Under the pieces are notes generated by a model, which was given only the letters and a program-made list of their open reading frames with translations, searched no databases and had not been told where the DNA came from. A DNA stretch of 64,000 bases from Orbus hercynius (GTDB lineage: Bacteria > Pseudomonadota > Gammaproteobacteria > Enterobacterales > Orbaceae). This document shows, in pieces, positions 17,304 through 27,103 of this stretch. The position numbers were made by a program, and so were the translations under genes. How positions within the stretch are numbered: the stretch's first letter is position 1; each line of letters starts with the position of its first letter. The stretch covers positions 124,001 through 188,000 of the forward strand of contig NZ_RBWY01000004.1 in assembly GCF_003634275.1 (NCBI RefSeq). The letters are read 5' to 3'.

Positions 17304-17714
17304 ATGGATTCAGAAATGGTAACGTATCTTATTATTGGCTTGATTTTAGGTACCATCGTTGGGATTATTCTATCCACAGTTCTTAGCCCTAAATCACGAA
17401 AATATAATCAAGCAAAACGCGAACTTGATGAAACAAAGCAAGAGCTTGCAGCACAAAAACAGATGATCGTAAAACACTTTTCGCATAGCGCTGAAATTTT
17501 AGACAATATGGCCAAGGAATTTCGCCGTCTTTATCAACATATGGCAGAAAACTCAAATAGTCTTATTTCGCCAAACGATCTTAACGCGTTAAATATTCCA
17601 CTAGACATCAACACGGCAACTGAAGAAAACAGTTCAACAGAAAACCACACCCCACCAAAAGACTACTCTGGTAATCCATCTGGTTTACTAAAAACAGATG
17701 AAACCAAGCTCTAA
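17304..17714 (+). CDS. zapG: Z-ring associated / envelope protein ZapG (YhcB)
   Basis: Single-pass inner-membrane protein (helix at about residues 7-27) followed by a coiled coil (KRELDETKQELAAQKQMIVKHF, then HSAEILDNMAKEFRRLYQHMAENS) and a disordered polar tail. This is the DUF1043/YhcB layout, 136 residues here. In E. coli it links cell division, peptidoglycan and lipid synthesis. An AAAGGAGG ribosome site precedes the ATG. It sits before degQ-degS as in E. coli. Confidence 0.9.
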   Translation: MDSEMVTYLIIGLILGTIVGIILSTVLSPKSRKYNQAKRELDETKQELAAQKQMIVKHFSHSAEILDNMAKEFRRLYQHMAENSNSLISPNDLNALNIPLDINTATEENSSTENHTPPKDYSGNPSGLLKTDETKL

Positions 17715-17833
17715 ATTCAATTATTATTTTAGCTAGTATTCGCACTAGCTAAAATAATTTGAAAAATACCAAACAGCCCCAATGTTACATAATAGCATTG
17801 CAATATATGTGTATTTTTTGAAGGAAATAAAAA

Positions 17834-19222
17834 GTGAGAACGCGCAAAATGAAGTCAAAATTTAACTCTCCTAAACAATGTTTAACGCTCTTAGCATTAA
17901 CAATCGGACTAAGCATTGGTACAGTTGCACAAGCCGACCTAAAACTCCCATTTTTTAATCCCACACCGGAGGAGAAGGTACAACAGTTACCTAGTCTTGC
18001 TCCCATGTTAGAACAGGTCTTACCTTCGGTTGTGAGTATCAGTGTTGAAGGAACGGCTGAAGTCAAAAATAATATACCAGAAGAGTTTAGACGCTTTTTT
18101 GGCTATCCTGAAAATCAATCGCGAACATTTACAGGACAAGGATCTGGCGTTATTATCGATTCCAATAAAGGCTATGTTGTGACGAATAATCACGTTATTG
18201 ATAATGCCAATAAAATTACAATACAGCTCAATGATGGGCGAGAATTAAACGCAAAGTTGATTGGTAAAGATCCACAAACTGATATTGCATTATTACAAAT
18301 TGAAAATGCCAAAAACCTCACGGCCATTCCTCTTGCAGATTCAGATAAATTACGAGTGGGAGATTATGCGATCGCAATTGGCAATCCATTTGGTATTGGG
18401 CAAACAGTCACATCGGGAATCATTTCCGCTTTGGGGCGCAGTGGCTTAACTATGAATGGGTTTGAGAATTTTATTCAGACTGACGCTTCCATTAATCGCG
18501 GGAACTCTGGTGGTGCTTTAGTCAACTTGAATGGCGAATTAGTCGGTATCAATACCGCCATTATTGCCCCAGGTGGTGGAAACATCGGTATTGGCTTTGC
18601 CATTCCAAGTAATATGGTAAAAAGTTTAACCGATCAGCTCACCGAATTTGGTCAAGTCAAACGCGGCGTACTCGGTATTAAAGGTAACGAACTCACCTCA
18701 GATATTGCGAAAGCCTTTGATCTCAATATCCAAAAAGGGGCATTTGTTAGCGAAGTACTCGATGATTCAGCCGCAAAAGATGCCGGCATTAAAGCCGGTG
18801 ATGTGATTATTTCGATGAATAATAAACCAATAGAAAGTTTTGCAGAGTTAAGAGCTAAAATTGCAACAGCCGGCGCAGGACGTGAAGTCAAACTGGGTTT
18901 AATTCGTGATGGAAAACAAACTACAGCCAATGTCAAATTGAAAGCTAGCGAAGAGTCTGTGACAGAAGCGAAAATATTACACCCAAGCCTAAATGGCGCA
19001 AATTTAGTCAACGCGGAATCTAAAGGTGTATTAGTTGACAAGATTGTCGCTAACTCAGCCGCAGCGCGCTTAGGTTTACAAGAAGGTGACTTAATCACGG
19101 GGATCAACAAACAAAATATCAATAATGTTGCTGAATTACGCAAAGTTATTGATAGCAAACCTTCCGTTATTGCATTAAATATCATCCGTGGTAATAGCCA
19201 TATTTACTTAATACTACAATAA
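17834..19222 (+). CDS. degQ: Periplasmic serine protease DegQ (HtrA family)
   Basis: Oligomeric protease-chaperone of the periplasm. It has a signal peptide (cleavage after AQA near residue 34), a trypsin-like domain with triad His in VTNNHVIDNA, Asp in DIALLQIE and Ser in RGNSGGAL, and two PDZ domains (about residues 270-360 and 375-460). At 462 residues it matches DegQ better than DegP; the location before degS also says DegQ. The start appears to be GTG at 17834 behind AAGGAAA; an ATG at 17849 lacks a ribosome site. A terminator separates it from degS. Confidence 0.92.
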   Translation: MRTRKMKSKFNSPKQCLTLLALTIGLSIGTVAQADLKLPFFNPTPEEKVQQLPSLAPMLEQVLPSVVSISVEGTAEVKNNIPEEFRRFFGYPENQSRTFTGQGSGVIIDSNKGYVVTNNHVIDNANKITIQLNDGRELNAKLIGKDPQTDIALLQIENAKNLTAIPLADSDKLRVGDYAIAIGNPFGIGQTVTSGIISALGRSGLTMNGFENFIQTDASINRGNSGGALVNLNGELVGINTAIIAPGGGNIGIGFAIPSNMVKSLTDQLTEFGQVKRGVLGIKGNELTSDIAKAFDLNIQKGAFVSEVLDDSAAKDAGIKAGDVIISMNNKPIESFAELRAKIATAGAGREVKLGLIRDGKQTTANVKLKASEESVTEAKILHPSLNGANLVNAESKGVLVDKIVANSAAARLGLQEGDLITGINKQNINNVAELRKVIDSKPSVIALNIIRGNSHIYLILQ

Positions 19223-19240
19223 TTACTGTTTTATAAATAC

Positions 19241-19270
19241 AAGGAGCATTGTTTGCTCCTTTGTTGTTTT
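19241..19270 (+). terminator. Intrinsic terminator of degQ
   Basis: Stem AAGGAGCA/TGCTCCTT with a 5-base loop and a following T-rich tail, 18 bases after the degQ stop. Confidence 0.75.
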
Positions 19271-19349
19271 ATATCGTAAATTAGTGATTAGCTGACAAGT
19301 AATTGTAAAAAATAAACGCCTAAGCATTGGACTAGATTTTTTATTTCTG

Positions 19350-19358
19350 TGCTATTAT
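19350..19358 (+). promoter_or_regulatory. Extended -10 promoter candidate for degS
   Basis: TGCTATTAT (TGn plus a 5/6 -10 hexamer) lies 40 bases before the degS ATG, downstream of the degQ terminator. The nearest -35-like hexamer is too far away to count. Confidence 0.45.
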
Positions 19359-19398
19359 CGAACCATTCTCAACTCAACGTCATATCACGGGATTGCTT

Positions 19399-20445
19399 AT
19401 GCTAAAAAAAATATTCTGGCCACTATTGATTGGCGCCGTTTTAGCCATCGTATTGCTCATTATTTTTCCATCACTTCGCAATAATAATCAATTTTTATTA
19501 CCCCAAAACTTATTTGATAAAGAGCCGCTTAGCTATAATCAGGCGGTAAAAGCAGCCGCGCCTGCAGTGGTAAATATTTATAGCCGTCCAAGTAATCCCG
19601 ATCGACAAAAAAATAACGGCATTACACCACTAGGTTCAGGCGTAATTATGAGTAAAGATGGTTATATTATTACTAACTTTCATGTGATTGAAAACGCGGA
19701 TAAAATCCTTGTTGCTCTACAAGATGGTCGTATCTTTACCCCCATCACCGTTGGTTACGATAAACTAGTTGACATCGCTGTATTAAAAATCGATGCCTCG
19801 AATATCCCGACAATTCCAATGAATCCCTCTCATGCCCCGAAAATTGGCGATATCGTATTAGCCATTGGTAACCCCTATAATATTGGTCAAACCATTACTC
19901 AAGGTATTATCAGTGCAACTGGTCGAGACGGCTTAAGCCCATTTAGACGGCAAAATTTTCTGCAGACTGATGCATCGATTAATCATGGTAATTCAGGAGG
20001 TGCACTCGTTAATTCGCTAGGTGAACTTGTTGGTATCAATACGCTTTCATTTGCTAAAAGCAGCGCCGATGATATTCCTGAAGGTATTAGTTTCGCAATT
20101 CCATCAACATTAGCAACAAAAATTATGAATAAACTAATTAAAGATGGCAAAATTATTCGTGGTTATATTGGTATTGATGGATTAGAGTTTGCGCCAACGC
20201 AAAATCCAAGTGATCATCCACTTGTACTTGGTATTTTAGTTACTCATGCAGAAGGTCCGGCAAGTGAAGCGGGCATCGAAGAGAATGATATTTTAGTTGC
20301 AGTGAACAATCAGCCAGTGAAATCTATCATTGAAACGATGGATCAAATCGCTGAAATAAAACCGGGAGAAATCATCCCCATTGTGGTGCTAAGACAAGGT
20401 AAAAAACTCACATTGAAAGTCACCATCGAACAACTGGCAGTTTAA
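19399..20445 (+). CDS. degS: Membrane-anchored protease DegS (sigma-E pathway)
   Basis: Site-1 protease of the envelope stress relay: its PDZ domain senses C-termini of unfolded porins and the protease then cuts the anti-sigma factor RseA. An N-terminal transmembrane anchor (about residues 5-25), triad residues in ITNFHVIENA, DIAVLKID and HGNSGGAL, and a single PDZ domain give the 348-residue DegS layout. The ATG at 19399 lies behind CGGGA; a TTG two codons upstream is possible but unlikely. Site-2 protease RseP is also in this window (50461-51783). rpoE and rseA are not. Confidence 0.94.
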   Translation: MLKKIFWPLLIGAVLAIVLLIIFPSLRNNNQFLLPQNLFDKEPLSYNQAVKAAAPAVVNIYSRPSNPDRQKNNGITPLGSGVIMSKDGYIITNFHVIENADKILVALQDGRIFTPITVGYDKLVDIAVLKIDASNIPTIPMNPSHAPKIGDIVLAIGNPYNIGQTITQGIISATGRDGLSPFRRQNFLQTDASINHGNSGGALVNSLGELVGINTLSFAKSSADDIPEGISFAIPSTLATKIMNKLIKDGKIIRGYIGIDGLEFAPTQNPSDHPLVLGILVTHAEGPASEAGIEENDILVAVNNQPVKSIIETMDQIAEIKPGEIIPIVVLRQGKKLTLKVTIEQLAV

Positions 20446-20455
20446 AATCTGCGCC

Positions 20456-20484
20456 TTGACGGCGTAAAAAGATAAGTATATAAT
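20456..20484 (+). promoter_or_regulatory. Strong sigma-70 promoter of rpmE
   Basis: TTGACG (20456-20461), exactly 17 bases, then a perfect TATAAT (20479-20484). It begins just after the degS stop and gives a leader of about 90 bases. Confidence 0.88.
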
Positions 20485-20532
20485 CCGCCACCTTATTCGT
20501 GTTATTTAACATTTGTATGGTGTATAGATTTT

Positions 20533-20545
20533 GTTGCAATGCAAC
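20533..20545 (+). promoter_or_regulatory. Hairpin in the rpmE leader
   Basis: GTTGCAATGCAAC is an inverted repeat (GTTGC/GCAAC) inside the leader, 35 bases before the start codon. Autogenous control of bL31 through its leader has been reported in E. coli, so this could be an operator element; that is inference. Confidence 0.4.
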
Positions 20546-20580
20546 CATTTATATAGCGATACGAAACAAGAGAGGCTAAA

Positions 20581-20796
20581 ATGAAAAAAGGTATTCATCC
20601 TGAATATAAAGAAATTACAGCAACATGTTCTTGCGGTAATGTAATTAAAACTCACTCAACCGTTGGTCACGATATCCATCTTGACGTCTGTGGTGAATGT
20701 CACCCATTCTATACTGGTAAACAACGTGATGTTGCAACTGGTGGACGAGTTGACAAATTTAACCAACGTTTTTCTATGGTTGGCGGTAAAAAATAA
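20581..20796 (+). CDS. rpmE: 50S ribosomal protein bL31 (zinc type)
   Basis: bL31 forms the intersubunit bridge B1b at the central protuberance. The 71-residue chain carries the four zinc cysteines (C16, C18, C37, C40) that define the C+ form made under zinc sufficiency. AGAGAGG lies before the ATG. It has its own strong promoter and a terminator shared with metJ. In E. coli rpmE is also near metJ. Confidence 0.97.
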   Translation: MKKGIHPEYKEITATCSCGNVIKTHSTVGHDIHLDVCGECHPFYTGKQRDVATGGRVDKFNQRFSMVGGKK

Positions 20797-20812
20797 TTAC
20801 CGAATAAAAAAC

Positions 20813-20838
20813 AAAAAAGCGCTATTAAGCGCTTTTTT
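20813..20838. terminator. Bidirectional terminator between rpmE and metJ
   Basis: Stem AAAAAAGCGCT/AGCGCTTTTTT with loop ATTA between converging genes; A-run and T-run on both sides. Confidence 0.92.
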
Positions 20839-20852
20839 TATATTCTAAATGA

Positions 20853-21170
20853 TTAGTATTCTAATTCATCAGGATCGATTCCAAATTCTCTCATCAACGC
20901 TTTAGCTTGTTGTGGAATACCATCATTATAATCTTTACTCAAATCGTCATCACTCGGTAACGGCTGACCTGTAAACGCATGTAAAAATGCTTCACATAGC
21001 AGCTCGCTATTCGTTGCATGCCGAAGATTATTAACTTGCCTGCGAGTACGTTCATCGGTCAAAATTTTCAAAACTTTCAATGGAATTGAAACTGTAATTT
21101 TTTTAACTTGCTCACTTTTTTTGCCATGCTCGGCATAGGGACTAATATAGTCGCCATTCCATTCCATCAT
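20853..21170 (-). CDS. metJ: Methionine repressor MetJ
   Basis: Ribbon-helix-helix repressor that uses S-adenosylmethionine as corepressor and binds tandem met boxes. The 105 residues are nearly identical to E. coli MetJ through the DNA-binding strand [15 protein letters not shown] and the helices [20 protein letters not shown]. Only the C-terminal 25 residues differ clearly. It is divergent from metB across 170 bases that hold a five-box met operator, so it very probably controls both metB and itself. Confidence 0.98.
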   Translation of the reverse strand: MMEWNGDYISPYAEHGKKSEQVKKITVSIPLKVLKILTDERTRRQVNNLRHATNSELLCEAFLHAFTGQPLPSDDDLSKDYNDGIPQQAKALMREFGIDPDELEY

Positions 21171-21249
21171 AGGACTGCACCGTTTTTCTACTCATAAAAA
21201 TCATTATTATTACGCTAATTTTAGCTTTTTTTTTAATGACTCGCAATCT

Positions 21250-21289
21250 ATACATCAAGATATTTAGACATCCAGACATATTGACGTCT
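21250..21289. promoter_or_regulatory. MetJ operator: five tandem met boxes
   Basis: Contiguous 8-base units ATACATCA, AGATATTT, AGACATCC, AGACATAT and TGACGTCT match the consensus AGACGTCT at 5, 5, 6, 6 and 7 positions. MetJ dimers bind such arrays cooperatively. The last box overlaps the -35 of the metB promoter. Confidence 0.88.
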
Positions 21290-21308
21290 TAATTGTTTAT
21301 GCTATGCT
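21281..21308 (+). promoter_or_regulatory. metB promoter overlapping the operator
   Basis: TTGACG (21281-21286), 16 bases, TATGCT (21303-21308). The -35 lies inside the last two met boxes, so bound MetJ would block RNA polymerase. Confidence 0.7.
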
Positions 21309-21340
21309 TAATTAATTCCCTCAATCAAAGGTGAAATATT

Positions 21341-22513
21341 ATGTCTAATAATCCGAAAATAATCCAACTCTCGCAGCGTACACTTGCCGTGAGAAGTGGA
21401 TTAAATAGTGATGAACAACACGGTGCGGTAATTCCAAAAATCTCTCTCTCGACCTGCTATCGTTTCGCTGAATTTGCAAAACCAAGAGAATTTGACTATG
21501 GCCGAAAATCAACGCCAAATCGTCATTCAGTCGAAAAAACCATTGCAGATCTTGAAGGCGGAGCCGACGCTATCTTAACAAACAGCGGCATGTCAGCTAT
21601 TCATTTACTCTCAGTTGCATTATTATCGCCTGGTGATCTCGTTGTTGCTCCGCATGATTGCTATGGTGGTAGCTATCGGTTATTTAATAGCTTAAGTGAA
21701 AAAGGCTATTTTAATGTACAATTTATTGATCAATCCAATGAACAAGCACTTACTCAGGTATTAGCGTTAAAACCTAAGTTAGTCCTGATTGAAACACCAA
21801 GTAACCCTTTACTACGCATTGTTGATATTGAGCATATTGCATCATTAGCCCATAATGCTGGTGCGCTCGTATTAGTAGATAATACATTCATGACACCGAT
21901 TCTACAAAGCCCGTTTACCTTAGGTGCTGATGTGATCATTCACTCATGCACTAAATTCCTTAACGGTCACTCAGACTTACTCGCTGGTGTGTTAGTATTT
22001 AAAGAACAAACGCTAGCTGACGACGTACTTTGGTGGTCGAATAATATTGGAACGGCTAATTCTTCTTTTGATACTTATTTATTGCAACGCGGGCTACGCA
22101 CGCTCGCTGTTAGAGTATTAGCACAGCAGCAAAGCGCACTTAAAATTGTGGATTTTCTTGCTAATCATCCAAAAATTGCTGCAGTTCATCACCCTTCTTT
22201 AGCCTCGACACCAGGACACGATATTGCCAAAAAGCAGCAAAAAGGATTTGGTTCGTTACTCAGTTTCGAACTAAAAGCAGCCGCAGATAAAACACCAGCC
22301 TTTATTGAACGTCTCAATATTTTCACCTTAGCACAATCGCTCGGCGGAACTGAAAGCCTGATTTCTCATCCGACCACCATGACGCATTCCGGCATTAGTG
22401 CGCAAGCACGTAAAGCAGCAGGCATATCGGATCAGTTATTAAGAATTTCCGTTGGACTTGAAGATGTTCAAGATCTAATCAACGATCTACAGCAAGCTTT
22501 AGACGTGATTTAA
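21341..22513 (+). CDS. metB: Cystathionine gamma-synthase
   Basis: PLP enzyme that joins cysteine to O-succinylhomoserine in methionine synthesis. Family marks: YGGSYRLF, ETPSNPLLRIVDI, DNTF and the PLP lysine in SCTKFLNGHSD. The 390 residues compare with 386 in E. coli MetB and align end to end, including SLGGTESLISHP and the C-terminal ISVGLEDVQDLI. Cys/Met PLP enzymes have broad specificity, but neighbouring metJ supports MetB. E. coli has metL directly after metB; here it is absent and a long hairpin follows. Confidence 0.93.
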   Translation: MSNNPKIIQLSQRTLAVRSGLNSDEQHGAVIPKISLSTCYRFAEFAKPREFDYGRKSTPNRHSVEKTIADLEGGADAILTNSGMSAIHLLSVALLSPGDLVVAPHDCYGGSYRLFNSLSEKGYFNVQFIDQSNEQALTQVLALKPKLVLIETPSNPLLRIVDIEHIASLAHNAGALVLVDNTFMTPILQSPFTLGADVIIHSCTKFLNGHSDLLAGVLVFKEQTLADDVLWWSNNIGTANSSFDTYLLQRGLRTLAVRVLAQQQSALKIVDFLANHPKIAAVHHPSLASTPGHDIAKKQQKGFGSLLSFELKAAADKTPAFIERLNIFTLAQSLGGTESLISHPTTMTHSGISAQARKAAGISDQLLRISVGLEDVQDLINDLQQALDVI

Positions 22514-22533
22514 TGGATATGGCAATGATATTA

Positions 22534-22577
22534 TGCGATATCGTGAATAGGTAAAATGAAGTATTCACGATATCGCA
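22534..22577 (+). other. 16-bp perfect inverted repeat after metB
   Basis: TGCGATATCGTGAATA (22534-22549) and its exact complement (22562-22577) are separated by 12 bases. There is no T-run, so it is not a standard terminator. It begins 20 bases after the metB stop in a 219-base gap. It may protect the mRNA 3' end or be a palindromic repeat family. Confidence 0.6.
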
Positions 22578-22732
22578 CTCAGAATAATAGTCGAATTAAG
22601 TTATCAGCATGATTAAATCGTTAAAAAAATTTTTTTACTAACGATATATCTGACCTCTTTCGTATTGTTGAGATTAGTTAAAGCCTTGTAAAAGACACAT
22701 AACACTTTTTATTATAGACAAGCATATCGCTA

Positions 22733-23476
22733 TTAAATCGTTTTAGATTTTTGTCTAACTACCTCAAATAAGCAGATTCCTGTTGCAACTGATACGTTTA
22801 ATGAAGAGACAAAACCTGACATTGGAATACTCACTAATTCATCACAGTGCTCTTTAGTCAATCGTCTCATGCCCTCGCCTTCAGCGCCCATAATGATCGC
22901 TAATTTGCCGCTTAAACGACTTTGATATATTGAATGATCCGCTTCACCTGCCGTACCAACCAGCCAGATTTGATATTCCTCTTTTAGCATGCGTAGCGTT
23001 CGCGCCAAATTGGTGACGCGAATAACCGGTACGCTTTCAGCCGCGCCACATGCCACTTTTTTAGCAGTCGCATTAAGTGGTGCTGATTTATCTTTAGGCA
23101 CTATGATAAAATTAACGCCAGCCGCATCAGCGGTGCGAATACAAGCACCTAGATTATGTGGATCTGTCACCCCATCTAAAATTAAAATTAATGGCTCTAG
23201 ATGCTGGGATAGCAGATCAGGCAAATCATTTTCATGATAATTACGTCCTTCTTTTATCCGGGCGACAATACCTTGATGAACCCCATTTGATGTTTGCTCA
23301 TCAAGCCATTTTTTATCAACCAATTTAACCGGTAATCCCAACGATTCAATATCGCTGACTAATGAATTAAGGCGTTTATCATCACGGTTTTTTAATAAAT
23401 AGACATCTAAAATCCGCTCGGGCGAACGGGCTAACATACCTTGCATGGCATGCATACCATATATTATTTCACTCAT
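22733..23476 (-). CDS. rlmB: 23S rRNA Gm2251 2'-O-methyltransferase
   Basis: SPOUT-class (SpoU) methyltransferase that modifies G2251 in the peptidyl-transferase P loop. It has an N-terminal L30e-like RNA-binding domain ([12 protein letters not shown]) and a C-terminal knot with [29 protein letters not shown] and [15 protein letters not shown]. The 247 residues compare with 243 in E. coli. Its start overlaps the rnr stop by 4 bases (ATGA), indicating translational coupling. Confidence 0.96.
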   Translation of the reverse strand: MSEIIYGMHAMQGMLARSPERILDVYLLKNRDDKRLNSLVSDIESLGLPVKLVDKKWLDEQTSNGVHQGIVARIKEGRNYHENDLPDLLSQHLEPLILILDGVTDPHNLGACIRTADAAGVNFIIVPKDKSAPLNATAKKVACGAAESVPVIRVTNLARTLRMLKEEYQIWLVGTAGEADHSIYQSRLSGKLAIIMGAEGEGMRRLTKEHCDELVSIPMSGFVSSLNVSVATGICLFEVVRQKSKTI

Positions 23477-25833
23477 TTAGCTGGCTTCTTCTTTTTCTTT
23501 ATTGATGTGCGGGTTGTCGTGCGTTTGGCGTCCGTGCTTGGTACTTCAGAGCGCTTACGACTTTTTTTACGCTTGGTGCTTTTATCGTCAGCTAACACTG
23601 TCTCGGTTTTTTTCGCTCTCTCTTTACTAGTTTTACCCTGACGACGTGGCTTATTATTACTACCTTCGAGGCTAAAATCAATCTTTCGTTCCTCTGGGTT
23701 TACCGCTTGAACTTTAATTTTCACTTTATCACCTAGGCGATAAGAATAACCCGAATTTTCACCAATTAAACGACTTTTTCCTGCATCAAAAATATAATAA
23801 TCATTCTCAAGCGTTGAAACGTGCACTAAACCATCTATAAACAGATCATCAAGGCGAACAAAAAAACCAAAATTAGTCACGCCAGAGATCACACCATCGA
23901 ACAATTCGCCGACATGATCTTGCATAAAGTCACATTTTAGCCAATCAACTACATCGCGAACCGCTTCATCTGCTCGTCGTTCGGTTAATGAACAGTGTTC
24001 ACCAAAATAGAGCATTTCATTGATATTATAGCAATAACCACCGGTTTTACTCTCAGTATGATTTTGATTGGCTAAAATCCATTTAATCGTACGGTGTAAT
24101 AACAAGTCGGGATATCGACGAATTGGTGAGGTGAAATGCGCGTATGATTTTAGAGCGAGACCAAAGTGGCCACGATTTTCAGGATCATAAACCGCTTGTT
24201 TCATCGATCGCAAAATTAGCGTTTGAATCATATCATGATCGGGGCGATCAACAATACGCTCCATTAAACTGGCAACATCTTTCGGTTGTGGTTTATCTTT
24301 TCCTTCAAGTATTAAACCAAGTTCGGCAAGCACACTGCGTAAATTAGTCAGTCTATCATCATCGGGTTTATCATGAATACGATACAAAGAAGGAATATTA
24401 AGGCCTTCAACTAATTGTGCCGCAGCAACATTAGCTAGAATCATGCACTCTTCAATAATTTTATGCGCATCATTACGCTGTGCCATTTCAATGCGCTCGA
24501 TGCGCTTATCAGCATTAAACACAAATTTCGGTTCAGCCGATTCAAAACTGATTGCACCGCGATCCAAGCGCGCTTTATCTAGTACCTTGTACAAACTGTA
24601 TAAATTTTCCAAATCTTTTACCAAAGGCTGATAATGATCGCGAAGCTCTTCATCACCGGTAAGTATTTTTTGTACTTTGGTATAAGTCAATCTTGCATGA
24701 GAATTCATAACCGCTTCATAAAACTGATACGATGTCAGGCGACCTTTGGCTGAAATAGTCATTTCACAAACTAAACATAATCTATCAACTTGTGGATTAA
24801 GTGAACATAAACCATTCGATAAGACTTCTGGTAACATAGGAATCACTCGGGATGGAAAATACACCGAAGTGCCGCGGTGACTGGCCTCATTGTCAAGTGC
24901 AGTTTTTGGACGGACGTAATAACTGACATCCGCAATCGCGACCCATAACCGATATCCCCCTCCTCTGTTTTTTTGACAATATACCGCATCATCAAAATCA
25001 CGGGCATCTTCACCGTCAATTGTCACTAAAGGTAATGCAGTTAAGTCTTTGCGGCCTTTTTTAGCTTGTGCCGATACAGTTTCGGATAATTTACTCACTG
25101 CATTTTCCACTTCTACAGGGAATTCATGCGGGATTTCATGATTACGTACTGCAATTTCAATAGCTAAATTGGTACCCATGTTATCACCTAAAATTTCGGT
25201 GATTTTACCTACTGCTTTTTGCCGGCGCTCAGGTCTTTTTAACAATTCAACAACGACAACGGCTCCCATGCGCACTGTTTGGTGATGATCTTTATCACTA
25301 ATTAATATATCAAAATTAAGCCGACTATCATCAGGCACAACAAAACCAATACCTTCTTCAATAAAATAGCGACCAACAATCTGATTATTACGAGGCTCAA
25401 GTACGCGTACAATACGCGCTTCATTTTTACCTTTATATTGGCTAGCCATTGGTTGGGCGAGTACAATATCACCTTGTAAGGCTTTTTTCATCTGCTCTGG
25501 AGATAAAAAATAATCGTCTTTTTGTCCCTCAACCCGTAAAAAACCAAAACCATCTCGATGTGCTATCACATTACCTTTTACCATGAGCAATTTTTCAGGT
25601 AAAGCATAGCATTTACGACGAGTAAATATCAGCTGCCCATCGCGCTCCATTGCGCGTAAACGACGATGCAGGGCTTCTTTTTGTTCTTCACTTGTCAGCA
25701 ACATCGCTTGAGCAATATTATCTAAATTTGCTGGTTTAGCAATCGTCTCTAAATAGCTGATAATTAGTTCACGACTTGCAATTGGAGAAGCGTATTTTTC
25801 AGCTTCACGTTGGTAAAATGGATCTTTAACCAT
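23473..25833 (-). CDS. rnr: Ribonuclease R
   Basis: Processive 3'-5' exoribonuclease able to digest structured RNA. Domains in order: N-terminal helix-turn-helix (residues 20-80), two cold-shock domains (80-230), the RNB catalytic domain with the acidic cluster [14 protein letters not shown] near residue 275, an S1 domain near 640-720, and a lysine/arginine-rich tail. The 786 residues compare with 813 in E. coli. It leads the rnr-rlmB operon; nsrR, which precedes rnr in E. coli, is not here. Confidence 0.96.
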   Translation of the reverse strand: MVKDPFYQREAEKYASPIASRELIISYLETIAKPANLDNIAQAMLLTSEEQKEALHRRLRAMERDGQLIFTRRKCYALPEKLLMVKGNVIAHRDGFGFLRVEGQKDDYFLSPEQMKKALQGDIVLAQPMASQYKGKNEARIVRVLEPRNNQIVGRYFIEEGIGFVVPDDSRLNFDILISDKDHHQTVRMGAVVVVELLKRPERRQKAVGKITEILGDNMGTNLAIEIAVRNHEIPHEFPVEVENAVSKLSETVSAQAKKGRKDLTALPLVTIDGEDARDFDDAVYCQKNRGGGYRLWVAIADVSYYVRPKTALDNEASHRGTSVYFPSRVIPMLPEVLSNGLCSLNPQVDRLCLVCEMTISAKGRLTSYQFYEAVMNSHARLTYTKVQKILTGDEELRDHYQPLVKDLENLYSLYKVLDKARLDRGAISFESAEPKFVFNADKRIERIEMAQRNDAHKIIEECMILANVAAAQLVEGLNIPSLYRIHDKPDDDRLTNLRSVLAELGLILEGKDKPQPKDVASLMERIVDRPDHDMIQTLILRSMKQAVYDPENRGHFGLALKSYAHFTSPIRRYPDLLLHRTIKWILANQNHTESKTGGYCYNINEMLYFGEHCSLTERRADEAVRDVVDWLKCDFMQDHVGELFDGVISGVTNFGFFVRLDDLFIDGLVHVSTLENDYYIFDAGKSRLIGENSGYSYRLGDKVKIKVQAVNPEERKIDFSLEGSNNKPRRQGKTSKERAKKTETVLADDKSTKRKKSRKRSEVPSTDAKRTTTRTSIKKKKKPAK

Positions 25834-25927
25834 AATCAGTTATCCTGTTTGATAAGATTCTGATAAGCATAACATAATTTCGCTTTAGCTATAGCAATTA
25901 ACCCTGCTATTTTATAAAAATTTTTTT

Positions 25928-25958
25928 TATAAAAAAAAACCACTCCGAAGAGTGGTTT
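25928..25958 (-). terminator. Intrinsic terminator of the SinI-like gene
   Basis: On the minus strand AACCACTC-TTCG-GAGTGGTT followed by a long T-run, 20 bases after the stop. The stem arms are the same as in the rpoC terminator. Confidence 0.92.
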
Positions 25959-25978
25959 GTGTAAATAGCGTAGAGTAA

Positions 25979-27082
25979 TTAGTGAACCCATACACCAAGT
26001 TTGAAGCCTTGGATACCCGCTTCTGGTTGAGTTGCGCTAAGCGCTGTTGCTGCACCAGCAGTTGTATTGCCCTGGATACCTTGGTTTTGAGCTGCAGAAG
26101 CCGCCGCCAATGTTGCTTTCGCTGCATCGTTTGTAGCTGGTAATGTGTATTGAACATTAGCACCAGTTTGTACAAAGTATACATTGTCAGTAGTAGCTGC
26201 AACTGTACCATTAGCAGCACTGTTTCCACCAGTTACATACCAGTCATAGTTTTTAAATCCAGCATCAGATGTTACATCAGCTGAATCATCCCAAACTTGT
26301 GCTTCGAATGCATTAGTTAATTTAATCTCAGTACCTTCACCAGCAGTTACAGGACCATTAGCATTTTGGAACTCGTTAGCTGCACCAGATGCACCTACGC
26401 GAACAATTTTAACACCTAAAGAGTCACCTGGTTGAACTGGTTGTTCTGGATCAGTTGGAGTCTCACCACCACCTGTACCACCATTGTCTGGCGGAGTTAC
26501 TGGATTTGATGGATCAGTTGGGTTAGTTGGGTCAGTACCACCTTCACCACCATCACCTGGAACACCTCCAGAGGTAATATCAGCAACAGTTAACCAGTTG
26601 TTACGATCTGGCGCACCATAGATAGTAAATGGACGTGCAGTGAAACCAATTTTGGTTGCACCAACAGCAGCAGTAGGAATAACCCATTTAATTGTTTGAG
26701 TACCATTGTTTTCAGCAGCTGCAGTCACGCTTACATTAGTATTGGTATAAGTTGCCCATGCACCATCTTTGTAATAAGTGAAGTAGAATGTTTTACCTGT
26801 TAATTCTTTATCGTAATCGCCATCAGCATCATTAACTTTATAAGTTACTTGAACGGTATCACCAACAGACCATGCACCCGTTACAGCTGTAGTTGTACCT
26901 TTAGAAAGTACCGAGATATCCATTGAGTTAGTACTTGTTGATACACCTTTAGCAGAGTTAATTACAGGTGCATTACCAGTAATAGTCACTGACGTTGATG
27001 CGTTTAATGCAAAAGCACTGCTTGCTGCATAACCGGCTAATAATAGACCGAATGCAACCTGTTTAATAGCTAAATTTTTCAT
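25979..27082 (-). CDS. SinI-like secreted autotransporter-associated protein
   Basis: Secreted protein of 367 residues: signal peptide (MKNLAIKQVAFGLLLAGYAA, cleavage after AFA), an N-terminal Ig-like domain to about residue 175, a Pro/Gly/Thr/Asp-rich flexible linker (about 180-228), and a C-terminal domain ending QGFKLGVWVH. Layout and position behind an inverse autotransporter fit the SinI family of autotransporter-associated proteins. I chose the ATG at 27082, which follows AGGAA; an ATG at 27103 has no ribosome site. The C-terminal region resembles that of the adhesin upstream. The molecular role is unknown; I infer a surface or periplasmic partner of the adhesin. Confidence 0.7.
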   Translation of the reverse strand: MKNLAIKQVAFGLLLAGYAASSAFALNASTSVTITGNAPVINSAKGVSTSTNSMDISVLSKGTTTAVTGAWSVGDTVQVTYKVNDADGDYDKELTGKTFYFTYYKDGAWATYTNTNVSVTAAAENNGTQTIKWVIPTAAVGATKIGFTARPFTIYGAPDRNNWLTVADITSGGVPGDGGEGGTDPTNPTDPSNPVTPPDNGGTGGGETPTDPEQPVQPGDSLGVKIVRVGASGAANEFQNANGPVTAGEGTEIKLTNAFEAQVWDDSADVTSDAGFKNYDWYVTGGNSAANGTVAATTDNVYFVQTGANVQYTLPATNDAAKATLAAASAAQNQGIQGNTTAGAATALSATQPEAGIQGFKLGVWVH

Positions 27083-27103
27083 ATTTATAATTTCCTGTTT
27101 CAT

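Noticed and set aside
17785-18066. A 93-codon frame opposite the degQ start
   Set aside because: Antisense to the DegQ signal and N-terminal region, with no ribosome site; composition mirrors the real gene.
17834-19222. DegP rather than DegQ
   Set aside because: The linker insertion typical of DegP is short here and the gene lies before degS after zapG, the DegQ position.
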